A stretch of 30,703 nt of DNA from Thermoleophilia bacterium (GTDB lineage Bacteria > Actinomycetota > Thermoleophilia > Gaiellales > Gaiellaceae). Below, in pieces: positions 14,344 through 20,800 of this stretch. Position 1 is the first letter of the stretch. Each line of letters begins with the position of its first letter. The notes below the pieces were generated by a model that worked only from the letters and a program-made list of their open reading frames with translations, searched no databases and had not been told where the DNA came from. The position numbers and the translations under genes are program-made. The stretch spans positions 1 through 30,703 of the forward strand of contig JABFWJ010000443.1 of assembly GCA_013362295.1 (NCBI GenBank). The letters run 5' to 3'.

Positions 14344-15224
14344 GGAAGGTCGCGTACTACAAGGGCTGCCTCGCGTCGCTCTCGGCGAAGGAGCTCGACT
14401 CGGCGACGCAGGCGCTCGCGCCGAAGGTCGGCCTCGAGCTGATCGAGCTCGAGTCGGTCACCTGCTGCGGGGCCGGCGACATCCACGAGGCCGAGCCCGA
14501 CTACTACCTGCACCTGAACGCACGCATCCTCGCGTACGCCGCCGCCGAGGACGTCGACGTCCTGCTCACGGTCTGCAACGTCTGCACGCTCAACCTCCGC
14601 CAGGCGAACTTCATGCTGACGGGCGACGCCGACCTGCGCGACCGCGTCAACGAGAACCTCGTCTCCGTCGGCGTCCCGGCCTACGTCAAGAACGTCGACG
14701 TGCGTCACCTGTTGTGGGAGATCGCCGAGGGCGAGGGCTACGAGCGGCTCAAGCAGGCGGCCCACCGCGGGCTGAAGGGCATCAAGATCGCTCCGTTCTA
14801 CGGTTGCCAGATCCTGCGGCCGTCGAAGATCAACGGCTTCGAGGATCCCGACCGCCCCTGGTCGCTCGAGCGGATCATCGAGGCGTGCGGGGGCGAGGCG
14901 ATCGACTACCCGGCGAAGATCAAGTGCTGCGGGTTCCCGATCATCCAGGCGCGCGAGGAGACGGCGCTCGGCGAGCTGATCCAGCCGATCGAGCAGGCCT
15001 ACGAGGCCGGAGCCGACGCGATCGTCACGCCCTGCCCGCTCTGCCACCTCTCGCTCGACGCCTGGCAGTCGAAGCTCAAGAAGGCGACCGGCCGTGACTT
15101 CAAGATGCCGATCCTCCATCTCTCGCAACTCGTCGGTGTCGCCGCCGGACTCGAGGAGTCGGAGCTGAAGTTCAAGCGGCACGTCGTCTCCGTCGCGCCG
15201 GTCGTCGAGAAGCTCCAGATCTGA
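14340..15224 (+). CDS. CCG-domain (HdrB/SdhE-type) subunit of type-E succinate dehydrogenase/fumarate reductase
   Basis: A 294-residue protein with two complete cysteine-rich CCG domains. The first is C10-X31-C42C43-X35-C79xxC82, and the second is C156-X39-C196C197-X34-C232xxC235. These match the heterodisulfide-reductase subunit B pattern that binds unusual [4Fe-4S] clusters. In type-E complex II this subunit replaces the cytochrome-b anchor and links the iron-sulfur protein to the membrane quinone pool. ATG 14340 overlaps the iron-sulfur gene stop (ATGA), so the genes are coupled. The gene is intact, which argues for recent damage or sequence error in the upstream part of the operon. It should not be confused with the FAD-assembly factor also named SdhE. 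Confidence 0.9.
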   Translation: MRKVAYYKGCLASLSAKELDSATQALAPKVGLELIELESVTCCGAGDIHEAEPDYYLHLNARILAYAAAEDVDVLLTVCNVCTLNLRQANFMLTGDADLRDRVNENLVSVGVPAYVKNVDVRHLLWEIAEGEGYERLKQAAHRGLKGIKIAPFYGCQILRPSKINGFEDPDRPWSLERIIEACGGEAIDYPAKIKCCGFPIIQAREETALGELIQPIEQAYEAGADAIVTPCPLCHLSLDAWQSKLKKATGRDFKMPILHLSQLVGVAAGLEESELKFKRHVVSVAPVVEKLQI

Positions 15225-15247
15225 CGACATTCCTGGCGGTCGTCGCG

Positions 15248-16024
15248 GTGCTCGCCGTGCTCGTGGCCGTCTACGCGTGGCTCGAAGCCGGCTGGGTGCG
15301 CCTGCGCGTGCTCGAGCTGCCCCTGCCCGGGCTGCCGGCGGAGCTCGACGGCCTGCGTATCGCGCACCTCTCGGACCTGCACCTCGGCGTTCCCTCGCGC
15401 GGACGGCGCGCGGTCGAGCGAGCCGTCGAATGGGTGGGCGAACGTGCACCCGATCTCGTCGCGGTCACGGGCGACCTCCTGGCGCGGCCGCGCGGCCGGC
15501 AGGAGCTGCTCCGCGTGGTCGCGCGGCTGCCGCAACCGTATCTCGTGCTCGGCAACCACGACCTCGCGATCTCCCGCGACCCGTTCTCACGCCCGGTCGA
15601 CCTCAGCGATCTCGAGGAGGGGACACTCCTCAGCGATTCGGCCGTGGTCGTCGAGCTCCGCGGGAAGCGGATCGAGCTCGCCGGCGTCGACCCGAGGACG
15701 TGGATGCGGAAGCGGCGCAGCGGCTTCGACGACCCGCGCGCCGACCTGCGCATCCTGCTCTGCCACTTCCCGCGGGCGCTCGAGACCGTGCCGAAGGGGC
15801 GCTGGGACCTGATCCTCGCCGGTCACCTGCACGCCGGCCAGATCGTGCTCCCGTACTGGCGCGGCAAGCTCCTGCTCGCGCATCCGCGGGCCCGCTACGC
15901 CGAGGGCGTCTTCAGGCAGAACGGCACGACGATGCACGTCTCCCCGGGCCTCGGCACGACCTTCGTCCCCTTTCGCCTGTTCGCGCGCCCCGAGGCGACC
16001 GAGCTCGTCCTACGATGTGCCTGA
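15248..16024 (+). CDS. Membrane-anchored metallophosphoesterase (YkuE/YaeI-like)
   Basis: A 258-residue protein with an N-terminal hydrophobic anchor and then a calcineurin-like phosphoesterase domain. Metal-binding motifs are all visible: LSDLHLG (DxH), VTGDLL (GD), LGNHD (GNHD), CHFPRA and LAGHLHAGQ (GHxHxGQ). It probably hydrolyses a phosphoester of a lipid or nucleotide near the membrane. GTG 15248 is taken as the start, but the hydrophobic stretch extends upstream (LTTFLAVVAV), and a CTG overlapping the previous stop would give a longer anchor. It lies 23 nt after the CCG-domain subunit gene and ends 3 nt before the next ATG. Confidence 0.88.
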   Translation: MLAVLVAVYAWLEAGWVRLRVLELPLPGLPAELDGLRIAHLSDLHLGVPSRGRRAVERAVEWVGERAPDLVAVTGDLLARPRGRQELLRVVARLPQPYLVLGNHDLAISRDPFSRPVDLSDLEEGTLLSDSAVVVELRGKRIELAGVDPRTWMRKRRSGFDDPRADLRILLCHFPRALETVPKGRWDLILAGHLHAGQIVLPYWRGKLLLAHPRARYAEGVFRQNGTTMHVSPGLGTTFVPFRLFARPEATELVLRCA

Positions 16025-16027
16025 CCG

Positions 16028-16297
16028 ATGGAAGGCCACAGCGTCATATCCCCCGAGGTGCTCGCCCGCTACGCGGCGGATGCGGCGGCCGAGGTCCCGG
16101 GCGTCCAGACGAAGCAGCGCCGCGGCGCCCGCGTCTCGGGCGACGAGATCGAGGTGCACGTCGTCATCGACTACGGCGCGAACATCCCGGAGGTCGCGGC
16201 GCAGGTGCAGCAGGCGGTGAGCGACTACCTCGCGCGCATGGCCGACCTGCGGCCGTCCGCCGTCAACGTTGTCGTCGACGACGTGCAGCGCAGGTAG
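16028..16297 (+). CDS. Asp23/Gls24-family small protein
   Basis: An 89-residue protein with the Asp23/Gls24 (DUF322) pattern: ISPEVLARYAADAAAEVPGV, a short basic stretch, and the strand-helix part IEVHVVIDYGANIPEVAAQV ending in VNVVVDDV. Family members are linked to envelope stress or membrane association in Gram-positives; the role here is unknown. It is sandwiched between the phosphoesterase and the acetyltransferase-like gene with gaps of 3 and 0 nt, so all three are cotranscribed. Confidence 0.78.
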   Translation: MEGHSVISPEVLARYAADAAAEVPGVQTKQRRGARVSGDEIEVHVVIDYGANIPEVAAQVQQAVSDYLARMADLRPSAVNVVVDDVQRR

Positions 16298-16921
16298 ATG
16301 CCGCCGCGCCTCGCAGGTCTGACGAAGCTGACGCTTCTGACCGCGCCGACGGTGTGCCACGACTGCATCTGGTGGCAGTCCCGCGGCCGGCGCTCGGTCG
16401 ACAAGGACCGCTGGATGGAGAAGGTCGAGCTGGAGTTCGGCGCGTGGGGGACGGTCTACTACGACTCCGACAGTCGCGTGCTCGGCTCGATGCAGTACGG
16501 GCCGGCGAGCGCCTTTCCGCGCGCCCACGAACTGCCCGGCGGCCCGCCGTCCGACGACGCGATCCTCGTCACGTGCGCGTACCTCCTCGACTCGTCGAGC
16601 CCGTGGGTGTTGCAGTCGCTCTTCCTCGCCGCAATCGGCGAGGCGCGCGACCGCGGCGCGCGCTCGTTGGAGGCGTTCTCGTACCGCTACCCGGAGGGCG
16701 AGTCCGCCTACGAGCGCTTCCGCGTCCACAAGACCGTCTTCCCGCAGGACTTTCTTGCCGACTTCGGCTTCGAGGTCGTCCGCGCCGCCGGCCGCGTCGG
16801 CCTCTCGCGCCTCGACCTGGGCGGCCTCCAGCCCGTCGTCGAAGGCAAGCGCGAGAAGGTCCTGCGCGTCGTCAAGGACGCCTTCGGGGTGCCCGAGCCC
16901 GTCCCCGCCCCGCGGCCCTGA
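16298..16921 (+). CDS. GNAT-like N-acetyltransferase domain protein
   Basis: A 207-residue protein. The N-terminal part has a TVCHDCIWWQSRGRR segment with a possible CxxC metal site. The central part has the GNAT-like order of strands (GTVYYDSDSRVLGSMQYGP, then AILVTCAYLLD) and helix (LQSLFLAAIGEARDRGARSLEAFSY), with DFLADFGFEVVRAAGRVGLSRLDL as the last strands. A clean acetyl-CoA loop (Q/RxxGxG/A) is not evident, so activity is uncertain. ATG 16298 follows the previous stop directly. The gene ends at the edge of a REP-like element and faces asd. Confidence 0.7.
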   Translation: MPPRLAGLTKLTLLTAPTVCHDCIWWQSRGRRSVDKDRWMEKVELEFGAWGTVYYDSDSRVLGSMQYGPASAFPRAHELPGGPPSDDAILVTCAYLLDSSSPWVLQSLFLAAIGEARDRGARSLEAFSYRYPEGESAYERFRVHKTVFPQDFLADFGFEVVRAAGRVGLSRLDLGGLQPVVEGKREKVLRVVKDAFGVPEPVPAPRP

Positions 16922-16924
16922 GGT

Positions 16925-17009
16925 GCTGGAATCTGGTTCGGCTGCGCCGAATCAGATTCCGCGCTTTTCCGAACCTGATTCGCCGAAGGCGAACCAGATT
17001 CGAGCCCTT
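16925..17009 (-). repeat. REP/MITE-like palindromic element, copy 2 (full-length form)
   Basis: Read on the minus strand, this 85-nt element has the same left block as copy 1 (GGCTCGAATCTGGT), a 28-nt middle, and the same 40-nt right block, base for base. Two hairpins are visible: 16928-16960 and a related, less perfect one at 16971-17001. It fills the gap between the convergent GNAT-like and asd genes, so it may serve as a bidirectional terminator. No transposase or target duplication was recognised. Confidence 0.75.
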
Positions 17010-17013
17010 CGCG

Positions 17014-17952
17014 TCAGGCTGCGGCGCGCGCGCGGGCGGCGACGAGCTCCGCGATCTGGATCGCGTTCAGCGCGGCGCCCTTGCGGAGGTTGTCGCAGGC
17101 GAGGGAGAGCGCGAGGCCGCGCTCGACCGTCGGGTCGCGGCGGATGCGTCCGACGAGCACCTCGTCGATGCCCGCCGCCTTGCCCGGCGTGGGGAAGTCC
17201 TCGACGCGCACCGACGGCGCGGCTGCGAGCAGCTCCCGCGCGCGCTCGGGCGAAAGGTCTTCCTCCGTCTCGATCCAGATCGACTCCGCGTGACCGACCA
17301 TGACCGGCACCCGCACGCAGGTTGCCTGGATCGGCAGGTCGGGCAGCTCCATGATCTTCTGCGTCTCGAGCCGGAGCTTCGACTCCTCGTCGAACTCCTC
17401 CCCGTCGAAGCTCCAGTCCATGCGAAGGTCGTGCTCGTCGGGCGCCTCGTCGCGCAGACGCTGCATCGCCTGCGCGCCGGCGCCGGAGACCGACTGGTAG
17501 GTCGCGACGCGCACGCGCGCGACCCCGACCGCGTCGTGCAGCGGCTTGAGGACGCAGGTGAGCGGAATCGTGCAGCAGTTCGGGTTCGCGAGGATCCCGT
17601 CGTGCTCGCGGACGCGCCGGGCGTTCACCTCGGGGACGACGAGGGGGATCCCCGGCTCGAGCCGGTACGCCGCCGACTTGTCGACGGCGACCGCGCCACC
17701 GCGTACCGCGTGCGGTACCAGCTCCCGCGACGCGCTCGTGCCGACCGAGAAGAGGAAGACGTCCACGTCGCCGCGCGAGAGCGCCTCGGGAGTCGCCTCC
17801 TCGACCGTCCACGCCCCGAGCCGCTTCCCGGCTGAGCGCGCCGACGCGAAGATGCGGACGTTCTCGTAGCCGCGCGCGCGCAGCAGCTCCAGCGTCACGG
17901 TGCCGACGGCGCCCGTTGCGCCGACGACGCCGATCGAGGGACGCTCAGCCAT
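17014..17952 (-). CDS. asd: Aspartate-semialdehyde dehydrogenase
   Basis: A 312-residue enzyme that reduces aspartyl phosphate to aspartate semialdehyde with NADPH, the second step of lysine, threonine, methionine and diaminopimelate synthesis. The nucleotide loop GVVGATGAVG (residues 8-17) and the active-site cysteine C126 in ILANPNCCTIPL are visible. VMVGHAESIWIE carries the catalytic-region histidine, and the C-terminus ends with NLRKGAALNAIQIAELV, as expected. The length is slightly below the common 330-340 residues but nothing essential appears missing. ATG 17952 overlaps the end of the aspartate kinase gene by 8 bp, forming a lysC-asd operon. Confidence 0.95.
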   Translation of the reverse strand: MAERPSIGVVGATGAVGTVTLELLRARGYENVRIFASARSAGKRLGAWTVEEATPEALSRGDVDVFLFSVGTSASRELVPHAVRGGAVAVDKSAAYRLEPGIPLVVPEVNARRVREHDGILANPNCCTIPLTCVLKPLHDAVGVARVRVATYQSVSGAGAQAMQRLRDEAPDEHDLRMDWSFDGEEFDEESKLRLETQKIMELPDLPIQATCVRVPVMVGHAESIWIETEEDLSPERARELLAAAPSVRVEDFPTPGKAAGIDEVLVGRIRRDPTVERGLALSLACDNLRKGAALNAIQIAELVAARARAAA

Positions 17953-19237
17953 TGACGCGCTCCTCGGCGAACGACTGGAAGCGCGCGTGCACGACCTCGA
18001 CCGCGCGCTCCACCTGCGACGCTCGGATCACGCACGACACGCGAATCGACGAAGTGGAGATGATCTCGATGTTGATGCCGGCCTCGGCCAGCGCGTCGAA
18101 CATGTCGGCGGCGACACCGGGGTGGCTCTTCATCCCCGCTCCGATCAGCGAGATCTTGGCGACGTCGGGATCGTGCTCCACGCGGTTCGCGCCGAGCTCC
18201 TCCCGCAGGCGGTCGAGGATCGGCTCTGCGATCGGCACGTCGGTCTTCGGCAGCGTGAACGAGATCGTCGCCGCGCCGTCCTGCGACACGTTCTGCACGA
18301 TCATGTCGATGTTCACGGCGGCGCCGGCGAGCTCGCGGAACACCTTCGCCGCGATCCCGGGACGGTCGGGTACCCCGACGATCGTCACCTTTGCCTCCGA
18401 GGTGTCGTGCGTGACGCCGGAGATGATCGCCTTCTCGAGCACTACGTCGTCCTCCTCGCCGATCCAGGTTCCCTCGCCGTCCACGAACGTCGAGCGGACG
18501 CGGAGCTTCACACCGTAGCTGCGCGCCACCTCGATCGAGCGCAGCGCCATCACCTTCGCGCCGGACGCCGACATCTCGAGCATCTCCTCGTACGTGACCG
18601 AGTTGAGCTTGAGCGCGCCCGGGACGATGCGGGGGTCCGCGGTGAAGACGCCCGCCACGTCGGTGAAGATCTCGCATGCGTCGGCGCCCAGCGCGGCCGC
18701 GAGCGCGACCGCAGTCGTGTCGGAGCCGCCGCGCCCGAGCGTCGTCACGTCCTGGGTCGCCGTCGAGACGCCCTGAAAGCCGGCGACCAGCACGATCCTG
18801 TTTTCGTCCAGCGCGCCGTGGATGCGCTGGGCCCGCACCTCGACGATCTTCGCCTTCGTATGGCTGTCGTCGGTGACGATGCCGGCCTGTGAGCCCGTGA
18901 AGGACACGGCCTCGTGCCCGAGGTCGTGGATCGCCATCGCGCAGAGCGCGTTCGAGATCCGCTCGCCGGTCGAGACGAGCATGTCGTACTCGCGCGGATG
19001 CGGGTTCGACGAGACCTCGTGGGCGAGCCGGATCAGCTCGTCGGTCGTCTTGCCCATCGCGGAGAGCACGGCGACCACCTTCGCCCCGTCGTCGTGGGCG
19101 GCGACGAGCCGCGCTGCGACGCGCTTCAGCTTCTCCGTGTCGCCGACCGAGGTTCCGCCGAACTTCATGACGACGAGCCCTGGTGTCCGCGGCCGGGCCT
19201 CGACCGCCGGTACCGCTTCGAATTCGATCGTGGTCAT
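17945..19237 (-). CDS. lysC: Aspartate kinase (catalytic domain plus two ACT domains)
   Basis: A 430-residue enzyme that phosphorylates aspartate to open the aspartate amino-acid pathway. The kinase motif VMKFGGTSVG begins at about residue 23 (K25). GFQGVSTATQDVTTLGRGGSDTTAVALAAAL and FTDVAGVFTADPRIVPGA complete the amino-acid-kinase domain. Two ACT repeats follow (VTIVGVPDRPGIAAKVF and ISLIGAGMKSHPGVAADMF), so feedback control by lysine and/or threonine is likely. ATG 19237 is chosen because TACACT, an ideal -10 hexamer, lies 8 nt upstream and there is no SD; the N-terminal tail is then some 20 residues longer than usual. It is followed by asd with an 8-bp overlap. Confidence 0.95.
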   Translation of the reverse strand: MTTIEFEAVPAVEARPRTPGLVVMKFGGTSVGDTEKLKRVAARLVAAHDDGAKVVAVLSAMGKTTDELIRLAHEVSSNPHPREYDMLVSTGERISNALCAMAIHDLGHEAVSFTGSQAGIVTDDSHTKAKIVEVRAQRIHGALDENRIVLVAGFQGVSTATQDVTTLGRGGSDTTAVALAAALGADACEIFTDVAGVFTADPRIVPGALKLNSVTYEEMLEMSASGAKVMALRSIEVARSYGVKLRVRSTFVDGEGTWIGEEDDVVLEKAIISGVTHDTSEAKVTIVGVPDRPGIAAKVFRELAGAAVNIDMIVQNVSQDGAATISFTLPKTDVPIAEPILDRLREELGANRVEHDPDVAKISLIGAGMKSHPGVAADMFDALAEAGINIEIISTSSIRVSCVIRASQVERAVEVVHARFQSFAEERVNG

Positions 19238-19245
19238 TTTGCGAC

Positions 19246-19251
19246 AGTGTA
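19246..19251 (-). promoter_or_regulatory. Candidate -10 (TACACT) of lysC
   Basis: TACACT on the minus strand ends 8 nt before ATG 19237, in the arrangement of a leaderless promoter. The divergent membrane-protein gene starts at 19260, so this hexamer lies in a 22-bp intergenic gap. Confidence 0.5.
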
Positions 19252-19259
19252 GGCGCGAG

Positions 19260-19784
19260 ATGAAGCTGCGATCGACAACGCTCCGGCACTGGGTCGTCGG
19301 AGTCTTCACGGCGGTGGGCGTGGCCATGTTCCCTTGGACGATCTGGCTGTCCGCGTCGCTGAAGGCACACCACGAGACCAATCGCTGGGACCTCGCCTGG
19401 TCGGGCTTCGACGCCGGCCTCGCGGCCGCGTTCCTCTTTACCGCGCTCGCCGCTTGGCGGAAGTCTCCCTGGGTGGGGGCGTGCGCCGCCGCGACCGGCA
19501 CCCTGCTCGTGACCGACGCGTGGTTCGACATCGTGCTCGAGAGCCACGCCGACGAGCTGCGCAATGCCGTGTTCCTGGCGGTGTTCGCCGAGCTGCCGAT
19601 TGCGGCCCTGTGCTTCTGGATCGCCTACCGCACGGAGCGCTTCCTCGCGCTGATCGTCGACTCGCTCCTACATCTCGCGCCGGCCGCTGAGGGCGCGACC
19701 CAGCGTGACTTCGTCGGCGTACTCGAGGTCACCGCCGACGGGGAGCCCGCTCGCGAGCCGGGTGACGCGAACCCGTCCGCGTAG
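19260..19784 (+). CDS. Small membrane protein with four predicted helices
   Basis: A 174-residue protein with four hydrophobic segments: WVVGVFTAVGVAMFPWTIWL, AGLAAAFLFTALAAW, VGACAAATGTLLVTDAWFDI and AVFLAVFAELPIAALCFWIA. No family was recognised. The hydrophobic part ends near residue 140; the last 38 codons lie antisense to the 3' end of recR, a convergent overlap of 117 bp. ATG 19260 is taken because it directly precedes the first helix. The gene is divergent from lysC with only 22 bp between the start codons. Confidence 0.65.
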   Translation: MKLRSTTLRHWVVGVFTAVGVAMFPWTIWLSASLKAHHETNRWDLAWSGFDAGLAAAFLFTALAAWRKSPWVGACAAATGTLLVTDAWFDIVLESHADELRNAVFLAVFAELPIAALCFWIAYRTERFLALIVDSLLHLAPAAEGATQRDFVGVLEVTADGEPAREPGDANPSA

Positions 19785-20258
19785 GCGGTCGGCAAGGAAC
19801 GCCGCGGTCGCCTCGCCGGTCATGTTCGGGTTCGTCGCCAGCACGACCTCCTGCACGCCGTTCGCCTCGACGCGCCGGAAGAGCTCGTCGATGCGGAGAT
19901 CGCTCGGCTCGACGCCGTCGAGCGGCGAGAGCGCGCCCCCGAGCACGTGGTAGAGGCCGCGGAACTCCGCCGTGCGTTCGAGCGAGACGACGTCGACCGG
20001 CTGCTCGACGACACAGATCGTCGAGTGATCGCGCCGCGCATCGGTGCAGATCCCGCAGACCTCCTCCTCGGTGAGGTTTCCGCACTCTCGGCAGAAACGC
20101 ACGCGCTCCTTCACGTCCTGGAGGGCGGACGCCAGGGCCAGCGCCTCGTCCTTCGGCCGCTGCAGGATATGGAAGGCAAGTCGCTGAGCCGTGCGCTGGC
20201 CGACGCCGGGCAACCGCGTCAGCTGTGCGACGAGATTCTCGACGGAGGGGCTGAACAC
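19668..20258 (-). CDS. recR: Recombination protein RecR
   Basis: A 196-residue protein, the usual RecR length. RecR works with RecF/RecO to load RecA at single-strand gaps. The helix-hairpin-helix LTRLPGVGQRTAQRLAFHIL comes first, then a zinc finger with C56, C59, C68 and C71, and then a Toprim domain (TICVVEQPVDVVSLE to EVVLATNPNMTGEATAAFL), ending in LASGLPVGGDLEYADEVTLGRAL. GTG 20258 gives the expected N-terminus FSPSVENLVAQL. In many bacteria recR directly follows ybaB; here 227 bp with a small opposite-strand lipoprotein gene lie between them. Confidence 0.95.
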   Translation of the reverse strand: MFSPSVENLVAQLTRLPGVGQRTAQRLAFHILQRPKDEALALASALQDVKERVRFCRECGNLTEEEVCGICTDARRDHSTICVVEQPVDVVSLERTAEFRGLYHVLGGALSPLDGVEPSDLRIDELFRRVEANGVQEVVLATNPNMTGEATAAFLADRLRGRVRVTRLASGLPVGGDLEYADEVTLGRALSGRREM

Positions 20259-20311
20259 CGTGCCATTGTGCCCGTCGAATCCGACGGGGCCGTTTCCCCG
20301 TTACTACTTAC

Positions 20312-20407
20312 ATGCCCAGTCTGCGTCTCACACTGCTGCTTGCACTGCTCGCTCTGCAGCCGCTGCTTCTGGTGGCTTGCGGGGGCGGCAAGGGCGGCGG
20401 CTACTAA
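20312..20407 (+). CDS. 31-residue micro-lipoprotein
   Basis: ATG 20312 opens a 31-codon frame ending in TAA. It encodes a short N-terminus with one Arg, a long Leu/Ala hydrophobic core, and a perfect lipobox LVAC with C23. The mature peptide would be only nine residues (CGGGKGGGY), lipidated at its cysteine and anchored in the membrane. It resembles other tiny Gly-rich lipoproteins in form, but no family was recognised. It lies on the strand opposite recR and ybaB, in the only real gap of that cluster. The combination of start, signal peptide, lipobox and stop is unlikely by chance in such a short space, but expression is unproven. Confidence 0.5.
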   Translation: MPSLRLTLLLALLALQPLLLVACGGGKGGGY

Positions 20408-20485
20408 CCAGCCGCGTCCACGTCCGCGAGCGGGAAGTCTCGCCGAGCGTGCCGTCGCCTGGTAGACCTTCCCCGTCGTCGAGTG

Positions 20486-20800
20486 CTACAGCCCCGGCAG
20501 GAGGCCGCCGAGGTCGGGCGGAAGCATTGCCTTCATCTTCGACTCGACCTTCGCGTGCGCCGAGCGGAGCGCCTCGTTGGCCGCGGCCATGACCAGGTCC
20601 GCGAGCATCTCCGGATCGTCGGGGTCGATCGCCTTCGGATCGATCCGCAGCTCCTTGATCTCGCCGCCCGCGACCACGGTGACCATGCCGCCGCCCGCAG
20701 ACGCCTCGGCCGTCTCCTTCGCGGCGTCCTCCTGCATCTGCTGCATCTGCGCCTGCATCTCCTGGGCCTGCTTCATGAGTGCGTTCACGTCGAACGTCAT
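20486..20800 (-). CDS. ybaB: YbaB/EbfC nucleoid-associated protein
   Basis: A 104-residue DNA-binding protein of the YbaB/EbfC family. The N-terminal Met/Gln-rich helix (MKQAQEMQAQMQQMQEDAAK) is typical, followed by VTVVAGGEIKELRIDPKAI, PEMLADLVMAAANEALRSA and a tail ending in LPPDLGGLLPGL. ATG 20800 overlaps the dnaX stop by four bases, so translation is coupled. It acts as a small dimeric protein that binds and bends DNA, and is commonly encoded between dnaX and recR, as here. Confidence 0.92.
   Translation of the reverse strand: MTFDVNALMKQAQEMQAQMQQMQEDAAKETAEASAGGGMVTVVAGGEIKELRIDPKAIDPDDPEMLADLVMAAANEALRSAHAKVESKMKAMLPPDLGGLLPGL

Noticed and set aside
12699..15224. Apparent 841-codon fusion of flavoprotein C-terminus with the CCG-domain subunit
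   Set aside because: The middle is out-of-frame translation of the iron-sulfur gene, which has clear Cys motifs in another frame. The open frame is a by-product of the junction deletion and high GC.
19238..19564. N-terminal extension of aspartate kinase by 109 residues
   Set aside because: The extension is antisense to the divergent membrane-protein gene and has no family resemblance. TACACT just upstream of ATG 19237 fits the shorter start.
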